The notes: generated by a model from the letters alone, not told the origin. A stretch of 64,000 nucleotides of DNA from Euptelea pleiosperma (GCA_035048495.1 CM068553.1:4085259-4149258), one strand, 5' to 3'; counted from the first letter of the stretch, positions 47,690 through 58,648 are shown. Made by a program: numbers and translations.

Positions 47690-47722
47690 CTAGTGGGTGG
47701 CCCGTGCCGTGGGCACTCTGGT
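47690..47722 (-). mobile_element. Helitron 3' terminus
   Basis: On the minus strand a GC-rich hairpin (GTGCCCACGGCACGGGC) lies about nine bases before CTAG, followed by T (plus strand CTAG at 47690-47693). Sequence to the right contains a duplicated block (gcggctgagatccacc at about 47727 and gtggctgagatccacc at about 47935). The 5' end was not found. Confidence 0.6.
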
Positions 47723-48734
47723 GTGAGCGGCTGAGATCCACCGTCCAGTTGGGGGGTAAGATCTTGGCCCTTCTTTATTGAAGCCTATAAGAGGGGGATA
47801 ATTAAGTGGGGAGACAATTACTGTCACTTGTGAGAAGAGGAGTTGAAGCGGTGATCCAAAGTGTGAGTGTGCGAGAGGGAGGGAGAGAAGAACAGAGAGA
47901 GAGAGAGAGAGATGTGTTAGTACACGCGGGTGTGAGTGGCTGAGATCCACCCCATTTGGGATGATAAGATCTCGGCCATCCTTTGTGAAGCCGATAAGAG
48001 GGGTATAAGTGTGAGACAAGTTCCCTGTTTTGTTATATGGATAATTACTTTGCAAGAATCCACTTCCAAACAGACTTATAGCAGTAACATAAAAACTCTC
48101 GCAGGGCAATGTTGGGCCTGTGTCTATGGGTCTTCTGCTAGGCTTGGGTAAACTTCAGCCCAGCCCAAAAGCAACTTGTCTGAGGGCGGACCTCATACAA
48201 ACTTTGGTCCAAACCTTGGTGGACCTACATACAGCCTGATCGATTATTTGTAGTTGTTGGATTTGAGTAATTTTGTTTTCTTCATGGGCTTAGGACTCAT
48301 CCATAGTCCTGTTCATGAAGCCCATGAGAAAATGCCTCAAATCCAACATCTAGAAATTGATATTCAGACCCTAGTTAATAAAATCGCCCCGTTTAATACG
48401 CGAATTTTTCATATTTTTTAAGAAGCATTTAATGCGGTCATATAAAATAAAAAATCAGAAAAAAAAATGAATTTTAAGGTTAAACGAATAAAACGTGTAT
48501 TATTCGCATTTAATACAAAAAAATTCTATTTTTTCAAAATAAAAATGTGTTTAACAGCTGTATAAAATTTAAAAAAAATGATAAATTCAAGCTTTTCAAG
48601 GCTAAACAAATATAACACTTCAACAGTTGCCGAATTTTTATAGGGTGGTGTTACTTGCACACGCCATTTCAATAATGGAACACATCTCTTGATATGGAAT
48701 GGTGTGTGCAAATAAGTTGTAAAAAAGACTACCA

Positions 48735-48783
48735 CTGCGAGAAGAAGAAGAGGAGGAGGAGGCCCGTCGCCCACCGCCAAGTA

Positions 48784-48842
<59 letters not shown>

Positions 48843-48970
48843 TTTGGGCTGCCAAAAAAAACACGACAAGAAGAAGAAGATGAAGAGGAGGAGGTCCGTC
48901 GCCCACCGCCAAGTGCGGCTCTCTCTTTCTGTCCCTATCTTTCTCTCTCCCTCTCTCAATTTTGGGCTGC
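48735..48970. repeat. Duplicated block with a (CT)n microsatellite
   Basis: The block gaagaagaag...gaggaggag, cgtcgcccaccgccaagt, CT tract, attttgggctgc occurs twice (about 48735-48850 and 48868-48972). In the first copy the CT tract is a nearly pure run at 48784-48840. Both strands have open frames here, which are low-complexity artefacts. Confidence 0.85.
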
Positions 48971-49097
48971 TGAGCAGTCGATATGTGTCATTATGGAAAT
49001 AATGTGCAATTAATGACACACTTTTTATACCATGAAACTGAATTAAACTCTTTCCGTTCCGAATATTTGCCGTCTGTCAAATTGCTATGGCTCATAG

Positions 49098-49521
49098 CAA
49101 GGTTTAAAGGAGGCCGTTTTAATGGTTAAACGGACTGGGGGCGTTACCGTTTAAATGGCCGCTAAAACGGATTGAAACGGTCAGGGGCAAAAATGGAAAA
49201 AAAAAAAGGAATTAAACGGATTTTAATGGAAAAAAACGGAAGAAGTGGCGCTGAAATTCAAATTTTGAAATTTTAAAATTTTAAAAAAAAAATTAGAATA
49301 TAACGGATTTTAACGGAAATTAAACAGATTTTAATGGAATTTAACGGTTTTAACGGCCATTTTTTTCACAAAATTTTTCAAAATTAAACGGCTGTTTAAA
49401 CGATTTTAACAGCCGTTAAAACCAAAAAACGGCCGTTTTTTTCAAAACCAATAAAATGGATTTAAACAGTTTAAACGGAAACAGGCTTAGGGCGTTACCG
49501 TTTAAACGTTTTAAAACCATG
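49098..49521. mobile_element. hAT-type MITE, CAAGGTTTAAA family
   Basis: Begins caaggtttaaaggaggccgt and ends ttttaaaaccatg. Flanks gctcatag (49090-49097) and gctcagag (49522-49529) agree at 7 of 8 bases. The interior is rich in aacggattttaacgg motifs, like the copy at 6296. Confidence 0.85.
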
Positions 49522-49971
49522 GCTCAGAGTCTTCAGACTAAATTTGGTGTGTAGGTCCACCAAAGGATGGGAACAACTTTCTTAGTTCAGTTGGCCCAAA
49601 ATAATACGCCACGTGGCATGTGAGGGCTGCATCTAATTTTGTAAGTCTCCTTGTAAGCTGGACCATACCCGAACGAGGAAAAATGGGTTTTATGCGTTCC
49701 CAAAAGTTGTGCCATGTGCATAATACGACACTTATTTTTCAAATTTTTTAAACTTTTGTGAGGACCGTCTAGAAGAGTAAAACCAAGTGGACGTCACGAA
49801 AAGTACCGTCATAAAAACAACCAAATACGACACAAGCACTGCGTCAAAAAAATTCTCACGACATGGGTCTCACTTGCATGTGCGCCACGTTTTGTGCTAC
49901 AAACGGACCCATTATCTTCACCCAAAGTCTATACCAACGATGCCAATTCTTGAGTAAATCTTTGATGACGG

Positions 49972-50215
49972 ACCAAAGATGAGCCACGTGACACTCTTAG
50001 AGACCACTGACCGTATGGATGCTTGGTCATCCGTGGACCTACAGCACCTAAATCAGTCTGATTAGTGATTTATATCTGTTTGATTAAAGTCTTTTTCATG
50101 GGTTTATTTTTTATTATGAGATTCGAGCATAATTTGGGGTACTCAGATCCAAGGGTTAGAAATCACTTATCACGCTGATTTTTAGGAAGTAAGTCCACCT
50201 AGGGCTATAAATCAC
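49972..50215. mobile_element. CACGTG palindromic MITE, right end missing
   Basis: The left arm gatgagccacgtgacactct, ccgtatggatg and the core through tttaggaagtaagtccacct are present. The right terminus is replaced by a short local duplication (aaatcactataaatgctaaata and similar). Confidence 0.65.
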
Positions 50216-50529
50216 TATAAATGCTAAATACAATGTGTAGATCCAAGGGTCAAAAACCATGTTATTAAAATGCTAAATACAATGGCTATAAATCACTAAT
50301 TATACTGATTTTTGATCTATAAGTTGATCGAGAGGTGTACAAATTTTCTATAAGGTAAGTGGGCCCTAAAGAGTACTCCACGTGGTGTTTTCGAGGGGGC
50401 CATCAAACTTTGAAATCCCCTGGGGCCATCAAACACGGGCTCATCAATGGCATAGATTTGAGGAAGATGTTCTCCCAAGGAGACAGCAAAACAGGAGCAC
50501 GCGAGTTCATTATACATGTAAGCATTCTG

Positions 50530-51065
50530 GCAGGGCTGTCTCGATACAAGTTGAGGCCTAAGGCGAAAATTTTATATAAAGCCTTTTTATATTTAATATA
50601 TATATATATGGTATTAATTGAAAAATTAAACTATCTTTATTATTGGAAATCTTTATATAAAAATCATTCTTGATAATCAAAAACCACGGAAAAAAATTAG
50701 ACGCAGAGGACTCCCGTTGCAGTTGATGCAGATGACTCTTGTGGCCCTACATAGATTATTTTTTGTGCCCAATGATTGCACATCTATTTGTGGATAAACA
50801 CACTAAAAATCAGCTGGATTGATGATTTCCGGTCATTGGATTTACTACCCAAGACACATGCTTGAATCCAACGGCTGGAAACATGTCATAAAAAGTACTA
50901 AAATCTATGGCTAGAGATAATCAATCAAGTTGATTTTTGGTTTGTATATCCAATAAGGGGTGGGCAAAAAATCTCTGTGGTTAGTGGGACTTGGGCTGGG
51001 GGCCTTCTCTCACCAAGGGACCTTACGCAACCACCTTAATGGCCTTAAGGTGGAGCCGGCCCTGC
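50530..51065. mobile_element. GCAGGGC-type element, complete
   Basis: The left end gcagggctgtctcgatacaa and right end ggtggagccggccctgc are inverted at their tips. The core has gatttccggtcattggattt and its inverse, and near the right end a ccttaatggccttaagg palindrome. No convincing target duplication. Confidence 0.7.
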
Positions 51066-51440
51066 ATTATGGTAGCTCTTCTCTCTATTCTTACATATCT
51101 TTCCATGAGTAGTCAGCAAAGTTGTTGAGGGACCAAAATATAAGCCACATGGCATGCTCTTAAAAAATGGTGACCATATGGACATTTGGCCCATCCCTAG
51201 GTGGATTTACATACCAAAATCAACCTGATTAGCAATTTCAAACCTTTGGATCTTTGTATCCCAAATAATGGTCAATATTGCTCAAATTCCACAGTTAAAA
51301 TTGACCTATGAAAACTACTCCAATCCAATGCTTAGAAATCTCTAGTCCGGCTAATTTTGGGTCGGTAAGAGCATCTCCAACAGTTATCCATCCAGCCTAG
51401 TAGTATTGGTTAGTCATTTTAAAATAAAGTGAAAAACTAA

Positions 51441-51746
51441 GGCCGTGTTTGATTACCAAGTGGGAAAATTGCATTTTCCTTAGGAAATCACAACTGTCCA
51501 TTGTTAGATAGCCAGTATAAATCTGTATAATTTTCCCTAACTAGCCATTTAAATCTAGATAATTTTCCTACTAAGCCCGGAATTCATTTCCCATCCAGAT
51601 AGGTGAGAATTCATTTCCACTAGAAAATATACCTTTATTTTCTCACATAATTGAAATATGTGTTCTCAGTTGCAATCAATCAATCATTTAAGGCATATCC
51701 CAGATGTATTTTCTCGAGAAAATTTTCCATGCAATCAAACACGGCC
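51441..51746. mobile_element. Tourist-like MITE
   Basis: Ends ggccgtgtttgattaccaag and ttccatgcaatcaaacacgg (then cc), flanked by taa on both sides (51438-51440, 51747-51749). Typical of PIF/Harbinger MITEs. It is 306 bp and non-coding. Confidence 0.88.
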
Positions 51747-51806
51747 TAAGAAAAAGGCTCTTCAAAAGTGTCCCCAACCGCTTGGCTATATACGGAGATT
51801 AGTTAA

Positions 51807-52113
51807 GGCTGTGTTTGATTACCAAGTGGGAAAATTACATTTTCCTTATGAAAACACAACTGTCCATTGTTAGATAGCCATTATAAATCTATATAATTTT
51901 CCCTAACAAGCCATTTAAATCTGAATAACTTTTCCTTCTAAGGTCGGAATTCATTTCCCATCCAGATAGGTGAGAATTCATTTCCACCTGAAAACACACC
52001 TTTATTTTCTCACTTGAATGAAATATGTGTTCTCAGTTGCAATCAATCAGCCATTGAAGTCATATCCCAGATGTATTTTCTCGGGAAAATTTTCCATGCA
52101 ATCGAACGCGACC
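51807..52113. mobile_element. Tourist-like MITE, second copy
   Basis: Ends ggctgtgtttgattaccaag and ccatgcaatcgaacgcgacc, flanked by taa on both sides (51804-51806, 52114-52116). It is similar over its whole length to the copy 60 bp to its left, in the same orientation. Confidence 0.88.
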
Positions 52114-52177
52114 TAAAAGCATTTCTCTCATCTCCATAGGAGATCTATTTCCTGGCTATATCTCCTTTTAACTATAA

Positions 52178-52657
52178 CTAGGGGAAGCCACGTGCCTCGC
52201 ACGTGCACCTTACACATGGAAGCACCTTACAAGTGGCACACTTGTAGAGATCAGTGACTGTATCGATGTTTGGCCCATCTCTTGGTGGGCCTATATACAA
52301 AAAAATCAGCCTGATTAGTGGTTTTTAAGGATTTGATTGGAGTCCTTTTCATGAGTTAATTTTTAACCATAGATTTCAAGCATTATTTGGGGTACTCATA
52401 TCCAAAGGTTTGAAATCACTAATCAAACCGGTATTTGGTATATATGTACACCTAGGAATGGGACAAACATCCCTAAGGTCATGGTCTCTACAAGTGTGTC
52501 ACGTGGCTTATACTATTGTCCCTCAACGTGGACGTGTCGGACAACCTGAACTGTAAAGGGACATTTAATGATGGAAGGTTTTACCTTTGAAAGTAGAGAG
52601 GCCTCTAATTGTGTCACATGGGTGGCAACTCTGGTTGTTGCTTTATAATAGTATAGA
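52178..52657 (-). mobile_element. Complete 480-bp Helitron carrying a palindromic MITE
   Basis: On the minus strand it starts TCTATACTATTATAAAG (5' end at 52657) and ends with a hairpin GCACGTGCGAGGCACGTGGC, then TTCCCCTAG (CTAG at 52178-52181). It is inserted between A and T, without target duplication, as Helitrons do. A full CACGTG palindromic MITE occupies about 52215-52512. No RepHel gene is present, so it is non-autonomous. Confidence 0.85.
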
Positions 52658-52796
52658 TACTATGCAACTTGTATAAATAATAATTTTATATTTTAAAGAA
52701 GGACAAAATAATATTCTAAATTAAATTGTTCATATACATAACTACTTCGCAAAAGCTGTTGGAGATATGAGTGGTTTGTTTAGCTAATACAAAAAA

Positions 52797-52986
52797 GCTC
52801 AGGCTCCAAGGACCCTCTTTTCTGACCTCTCTTGGTCTTTGTGTGCTCAACCGTGGATTTCAATAAAAAAAAAAAAGTGATGCCGCTCTGTAATGACAAC
52901 CATCGTTAGATTCTTGAAATCCAAGGCCGAGCATACAAAGACGAAGAGGGGTCAGAAAAATGGGGTCCCCCCTGAGCCGGACCCAC
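52797..52986. mobile_element. Short palindromic element with GGGTCCGGCTC-type ends
   Basis: The left part ctcaggctccaaggaccctc is mirrored by ggggtcccccctgagccgga, and inner gatttcaa and ggtcttt blocks pair with ttgaaatcc and aaagac. It has a central spacer with an A run. Confidence 0.65.
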
Positions 52987-53409
52987 ATTAAAATAGGGAG
53001 TGGTTAGCTAGCTAAACATGAAGATAGCTATGGGTAACTGTTGGAGATGCTCAAATCCGCCCTAGGTTGGACAAACATCCATACAGTAAGAAATCTCTAA
53101 GAATATGCCACGTGGCTAATGTTGTGGTATCGTGTTGACAGCCTATGTTCCCCACCATGACCACGCTGCCCACACCTATCCATCACACCAAACGCGTGAA
53201 CCAGCAGGTAGGTAGGGATCACGAACCAAATATGGTTCCTTTCACTTTCACGGCGTCAAGTCCCCTCGCCGTTACTGTTTTGATTTCCTATGAAATCTCG
53301 ACTGTAACGACAGGGAGTTATTGGCGACGTCATGTCCTCACTCTCACCTTGTCCCTCGGATCTGAGTCATCTGACTCGGTGACTCCATATTTCCAAACGA
53401 TCCTCAACG

Positions 53410-53690
53410 ATGTCCGTATGTGTTACGTTGCACACTCTTGAAGATCACTGACCGTAGATGTTTGTCCCACCCTTTGATGGACCTACCTACCAACAATCGG
53501 CTTGGTGATTTCTAACCGTTGGATCTGAGTATCGGGTCGAACCCACAGCTAAAAATCCTAGTAGAACCCTAAATTCCAACGGTTAGAAATCACCAGTGGA
53601 CTGATTTTTGGTCTATAAGTTCACTTAACGATGCGCCAAATATCCATACGGACAGTGCTCTCGAAGAGTCTGCCACGTGTCACATATAGC
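53410..53690. mobile_element. CACGTG palindromic MITE, diverged
   Basis: Left arm gttacgttgcacactcttga and gatcactgaccgtagatg, right arm ccaaatatccatacggacag and agagtctgccacgtgtcaca, and centre gatttctaaccgttggatct paired with its inverse. Confidence 0.7.
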
Positions 53691-53889
53691 CGTTGTTGAG
53701 GGGAAAAAAAAAAAAGGAAATGGACTCCACGCGTATACAACAAAAACAGCGTGGTTGATGATTTCTAGCCATTCGATCCGAACACTTTTCATCATGGGCT
53801 TCATGCACAGGCCTACAGGTTAGTTCCAAGCCCAAATCGAAATACTGTTCAAGTGCAATGGCTACACACTGATTTATGGTGTGTACCGT

Positions 53890-54010
53890 GTAGTGTGTAC
53901 TGACACCTCGGCCTCACCACACACGTACCCATGTGAGTACTGAATGCTTTTTGCCAAAATACTCACCTGTGTGTACGTGGGTGGTGAGACCGAGGTGGTC
54001 CGGCGTACAA
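53890..54010. repeat. Compact hairpin upstream of the At1g01500 homologue
   Basis: The left arm cacctcggcctcaccacaca, then cgtacccatgtgagta, pairs with tactcacctgtgtgtacgtg, then ggtggtgagaccgaggtg. Arms are about 38 bp with a 20-30 bp loop. It lies 360 bp before the start codon. It could be a small MITE or a foldback in the promoter. Confidence 0.7.
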
Positions 54011-54284
54011 AATCCACGTGTCGTTTTCTGCTGCCCTGTCATCTCTTTCGATGACAGGGCCTTGTCATCGAATTTTACTCGGAAAGAGTGGTCCACGTGG
54101 CAATAAGAGACTCCTGTATCATAGATGTGTTCTTCTGTTCTATCGAATTTTGATTTATAATAACCATTTTTTTGTCAAAAATATGAAAAAACAAGTCTTT
54201 CTTTCTGAACGACTCTTTCTTCATTTCGGTGAAAGAACGCTAAACCCTCGAGGGAGAGAAGGCGAAGACTAAAAAGCAACATAA

Positions 54285-54302
54285 ATGAATCAAAAACCCT
54301 AA
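54285..54302 (+). promoter_or_regulatory. Short uORF overlapping a telo-box
   Basis: ATG AAT CAA AAA CCC TAA encodes a 5-residue upstream open frame, 71 bases before the main ATG. Its 3' part, AAACCCTAA (54294-54302), is a telo-box, common in 5' regions of plant housekeeping genes. A tttcag just before the main ATG may be an acceptor of a 5' UTR intron, in which case the uORF could be spliced out. Confidence 0.5.
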
Positions 54303-54372
54303 TTCTCTTCTCCAATCTTCGATTTTTGCTTCAGTTTTCTCTCCAATTGTCGGTTTTTCTTTGATTTCAGTG

Positions 54373-57368
54373 ATGGGTCCTCAGGAGGAGATGAAGGATT
54401 CATCAATGGCGGTCTGCCTGCCGAAGAAGAATTCAAGCCCTAATTCGAAATCTATATGTCCTCCTTTATATCGTCTCACGTACGGACCTGCTTCACCTCC
54501 CTCGGCCTGGTTCGAGATCCGGCTTTTCTACATTCGAATCACTCCGTGCGTCGTCGGCAATGTCCCCGACCACCTCACGATTTACCACCTCCGACGCGAA
54601 ATTGGGGTTTCGCTTGAGATCAATGGGACCCGCATTCCTGCCTCTGATACCACTTCGCTCACACTCCGTCGCGGTCGGCTCGATAAGGAATCGTCGGAGG
54701 TTACGTATGTTAGCACCGATAGCATTCGTGTCACGGGGGCTATCGACTTCGAGGTATACGAGAGGGACGATGTGATCTTGTGTGGGTCTCTGGAACGGAT
54801 GGAATCCCCTTGGAGCAATGGAGGTGTTGGGTTTGATAATCATCAGAAGTTGGAGAATGATTCCAAGACAGGGTGGAGTATGGATTGTTATACAGCGACG
54901 GCGATTGCGGCAGGCTCGTGTGCTTTTTTTCAGCCTAAGATTGGAATTTCCTCGCCTTCAATTGAGGTTTATGTTGCCGGGTGCTGTTCTGGTGTTCCTC
55001 TGATTCTCACGAAGACAATTCACCTCAGCCCGAGGCGTAAGCCTCCGAATCACGGAACGCTTGACGCAATTCCGGAGGATGAAGAAAGTGGGAAGGAGGA
55101 GAAGAGCATGAATGGTTTGGTTCGCCACCGGAAATTTCAGGTAATGCGGCCCCTTTTCTATGATTTTGTTTTCGTCTGCTTTCATCGTTGAGATGCATGC
55201 AAGTGATTTTTTCTTGAAATTTGCAAGTTGTTGGATGATCGTGATCAGTGGGTTTCTTTTAGAAATTACTAGGAACAATTTTGGCATCCAAAGAGAGGAA
55301 GGTTTGAGCATACCAAGCAAACAAATCCTTTTGATACAGATGAAGAAGATCAAAAAGGGGAGCGAAGAAAGTTTTAAAGTTGGGGGAAATGCGTTCTTTT
55401 GGTTAGAAGCTGTTTTAGCAATACATTGGTCGACTTCATAATTCATTTTAGAGTTCGATTGTCCTATGGGTTATTGGGAATGAGGACTGGTGACGAAACA
55501 AAGGTAGTGATGAAACTTGGTCCTGGAAACACTTGAATGTATGATTTTTAAAGAGCAATGTGGAATAGTAGAAGTTTCTTCTTAGCGCTCTAGATAACTA
55601 AAACTGGCATTAGTAATGGTCCAGAAAGTTCAATTTGCAGATATTTTTAACATTAGAGGCTTCGTGGACCAGAATTTTCTATGGGAGGACAGATTGTTAA
55701 TAGGAGATGGCATATCCATCTGAAAAATGCATTATTAATTAAACAAAACATGAGATTTACTTATAGTCGTTGAATCTACATAAACTCAATGTCAAAAGTA
55801 TTAGTTACTGCAAATTCTGTGAGGAATGGTGATTCAATGAGATAAATGGAAATTGGGAATAGAACTAGACGTGAGGAAGTCAGTATTTAGGTGATTGCTG
55901 GTGAGAGAAGTAGGGGGTGCAAGATTGGGATCATGTTCTAAAGTAGAACGTGCTGCCTTTATTGGAGTTCTTAGCTAATAGGATCCACATGATCAAAATT
56001 AGTCGCTAATCAGGCTATAGGAAATGCAACTTTTATGAATGGACTATGAACCTTACTTTTCTGTTAGTTTAAGTTGTAGCCTATGCACAGAGAAGGTGAT
56101 TCTTAAAAATTGAAAATCTGTCCTTGAAAAAATCATCTGTCTCATCATTTTGTGGACCTTGTTATGACTTTATTAGTATAAGCCGTCAATGAGAACCATC
56201 AGCTCTATCATTGAATGTGGGATGATCTTACTCACAGTCATCACATTTAAGTGAGTAAGCAAACTTCAAGTCATAATTATTAACACCTATGATTCAAATT
56301 GGATCTTAACCCAAACAATAAATCCAAATGTTTGGGGTTGACAACATGAATCCTCTTTCACTATTTAACTCTATTCTACTCTATGCCCCTCATGACATGA
56401 TGTTATCATAATTTTTAGATGATATGGCATTCTGATTTTGCAACCTTTACTGTCAGAGTAAGAATGACCTATTTGTTACAAGATCATGATAATTCTTACT
56501 GTTGGTTCATAAGACGCGTTGGTTGAAATGATGAAGTCCAAGTGAGACCAAGGATGGACTAAAGACAAAACAATAATTTAGCCTTGGGGCTGCCCAATGC
56601 AATACGTGGTAGATGAAATGAAATGAAAACAACTGTACAGGGATTTTGAAGAGCAACATCTCTAGTATCATATGTTACTTGTTGCAGACAGACAATGAAA
56701 TGAAAACTTGTTCACTCCTTGTACACTAATGAAACATGGTAGAGATCCTCCACCCTATGTGAACAAAGTGATGGCGGTCCAAATTTTTATCTGGTACCAT
56801 CTTGTAAGGCACCTCTACTCATGGAGATGCTGAGGTCTGAGGAACCCCAAACCTTGCTAAATGAGGATGCTGGAGAAAAAAGTTCTCCCATTTCCACATT
56901 CTCTTGCCCACAGCTGTAAACTTATTGCCATTTTGCCATGACGTAATGTAACAGCCTCTATTTTAACCCATGGCCAACGGCTTCTTTATTAATAATGCAT
57001 TAATTCAGAAATCATAGTGCTTGTTGTTTTTTAATGTTCTTTGATTTTTCAATTCTCTTGTTCCACCTTGCCAGAAACGTTTCACCAAATTTCTGTTTCC
57101 TCAAATTGATTTATGATCCTGTTTGAGGCTTCAACAGGTCACAGACGCTGAAGTTGACGAATATGATTCAGAAGGGAAAGCTACACACAGTTTTTACTCA
57201 GAAGATATGTACTCCGACGAAGATGGCCAGCTCTCATGGTTCAATGCTGGTGTAAGGGTTGGTGTGGGGATTGGTTTAGGGATGTGCCTTGGGATCGGAA
57301 TTGGTGTTGGACTCCTCATGCACTCGTACCAAGCGACGACCAGAAACTTCAGGAGGAGGTTTTTCTGA
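54373..57368 (+). CDS. Homologue of uncharacterised protein At1g01500
   Basis: Two coding exons, 54373-55140 and 57138-57368 (GT-AG, phase 0), give 332 residues, close to the Arabidopsis protein. Exon 1 has YRLTYGPASPPSAWFEIRLF, FYIRITPC, an EINGTRIPASDT segment and YTATAIAAGSCAFFQPKIG. Exon 2 is acidic at first (DAEVDEYDSEG, SEDMYSDEDGQ) and then has a Gly-rich hydrophobic stretch (VGVGIGLGMCLGIGIGVGLLM, about 297-317) followed by RRR, suggesting a C-terminal membrane anchor. The ATG at 54373 is the first in frame. One at residue 7 is possible. No catalytic motif is visible. Some databases call this family erythronate-4-phosphate dehydrogenase, which the sequence does not support. It lies beside AN in the same direction. 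The 2-kb intron may contain a decayed LINE piece near 56290-56400. Confidence 0.93.
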
Positions 57369-58204
57369 ACTTACTCTTTACCGTCAGAAAACTGTGATTC
57401 TGTTTCAAGAAAATAGTGCATTTTGCCAGAACACCTTTGGTTGCAACCTTGTTGGAAGATGCCCATCATTCAGTCTCTCCCGTAGGCATTAGTTTGGTAC
57501 ATGGGTAGAGGTTGTACAGTTTTTGGGTGGTTTATTAAGTTTTTTCTTGATAAAGAGCTCTTTGAGGAGCTGCCACTCTCTCCCATCTCATCCCTGTAAC
57601 TGAGAACTATATCACAAGCTTGCTGTTTCAGCTTAGTGGAGTGGATGTAACATAAGATTGCTTCAGTTCTTGGACCAGCAAAGACTACAGTCTCCAGTAG
57701 CAGGCAAAACTTGCTACTGACTCTGTTACATAGTTTGTTTTCCATTCGATGGCTCCGCACAGGGTATAGAGGTGTTTTTATTCGGGAATCAATGTAAACT
57801 TGTCAGTGTGAATGTGAGTCCATATCCGACGGATGCATCTTTGCCAGTGTTGTAGAGTGTCGTTTGAAATTTATGAGAAATTTCTTGCTGATTAATCAGT
57901 GTATAATATGAACACTTGCTCCCTTTGTGTCAACTTTTGGTGGTTTCTCATTCTTGGATTGATTTAGTACTTGCAAGCAGTACATGATTAAGGGCTAATG
58001 TATACTTTTGAGTCATATAGATATGGTCTGTAAACTAATAAGAAAATATTATAGTTTATAAACAGAATTTCTTTGTTTTCCTGAGAATTAATCAGGATGG
58101 GACAAAATTTCTTTTTTTTTTCCCGATAATATGGTTGGAAGGAAAACATTAACCTCCAAATTTGGGGTTATTTTCTATGAGCAAATCTTTGAAGATAGGA
58201 CATC

Positions 58205-58500
58205 GACCGACTAAGTATGAGCCATGTGGACACTATTAGAGACTACTGACTGTATGGATGTTTGGCCCATCCCTAGGTGGACCTACAGACTAAGAATCAG
58301 CCTGATTAGTGATTTCTAACAGGTGGATTGGAGTCCTTTCATCGGCTTATTTTTTAACTGTGGGGATTCGAACATTATTTGGGGTACTCAAAACCAAAGG
58401 TTAGAGATCACTTATGCTGATTTTTGGTATGTAGGTCCACCTAGGGATGGGCTAAGTGGTCTCTAAAAGTCCGCAACATGGCTCATACTGTGGTCTGTCA
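58205..58500. mobile_element. CACGTG palindromic MITE with the G-box lost
   Basis: Left arm tatgagccatgtggacacta and gatgtttggcccatccctag, right arm taggtccacctagggatggg and gtccgcaacatggctcatac. Both CACGTG motifs have been mutated (CATGTG, aacatg). Confidence 0.75.
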
Positions 58501-58614
58501 TCAACGTTGAAAATGGAATTTATTCGTTTTTCTATACTTCGTGTACTTAATGAAACATCAACAACTGGGTACTTGCTTCTTTACCAAAAATATAGTAATT
58601 GTAATTATTAGAGA

Positions 58615-58648
58615 CTAGTGGGCCGTACGTGTCTTGCACGTGAGTGAT
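58615..58648 (-). mobile_element. Helitron 3' terminus
   Basis: Minus strand: hairpin CACGTGCAAGACACGTACGG, a few bases, then CTAG followed by T (plus strand CTAG at 58615-58618). The body would extend right, and its 5' end was not found. Confidence 0.6.

Larger units (their letters stand above)
51369..53052. mobile_element. Harbinger-like element with GAGCATCTCCAACAG ends
   Basis: The left end gagcatctccaacagttatc and right end taactgttggagatgctc are inverted. Flanking trinucleotides are taa and aaa, suggestive of a 3-bp PIF/Harbinger duplication with one change. The 1684-bp interior has no transposase. It consists largely of later arrivals: two Tourist-like MITEs, a Helitron and a palindromic element. 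Confidence 0.75.
51125..53130. mobile_element. CACGTG palindromic MITE split by a 1.7-kb element
   Basis: The left part 51125-51368 (aatataagccacatggcatg ... ggctaattttgggtcggtaa) and the right part 53053-53130 (aaatccgccctaggttggac ... gccacgtggctaatgttgtg) join into one ordinary copy when 51369-53052 is removed. Confidence 0.85.
38242..54372. other. HIPP to At1g01500-homologue intergenic region
   Basis: 16 kb without a supported gene, mostly nested transposons listed separately. The stretches 38810-39930, 43310-44170, 45640-45850, 48360-48660, 49630-49970 and 53140-53400 show nothing I can name. Short open frames in them lack any family signature. Confidence 0.8.

Noticed and set aside
48526..49019. 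Open frames of 96 to 128 codons on both strands
   Set aside because: Produced by (CT)n and GAG-rich low-complexity sequence. The protein would be a run of Arg-Glu or Leu-Ser.
54493..55446. Minus-strand open frames of 116 and 162 codons
   Set aside because: They overlap the well-supported At1g01500-type exon and its intron and have no family resemblance.
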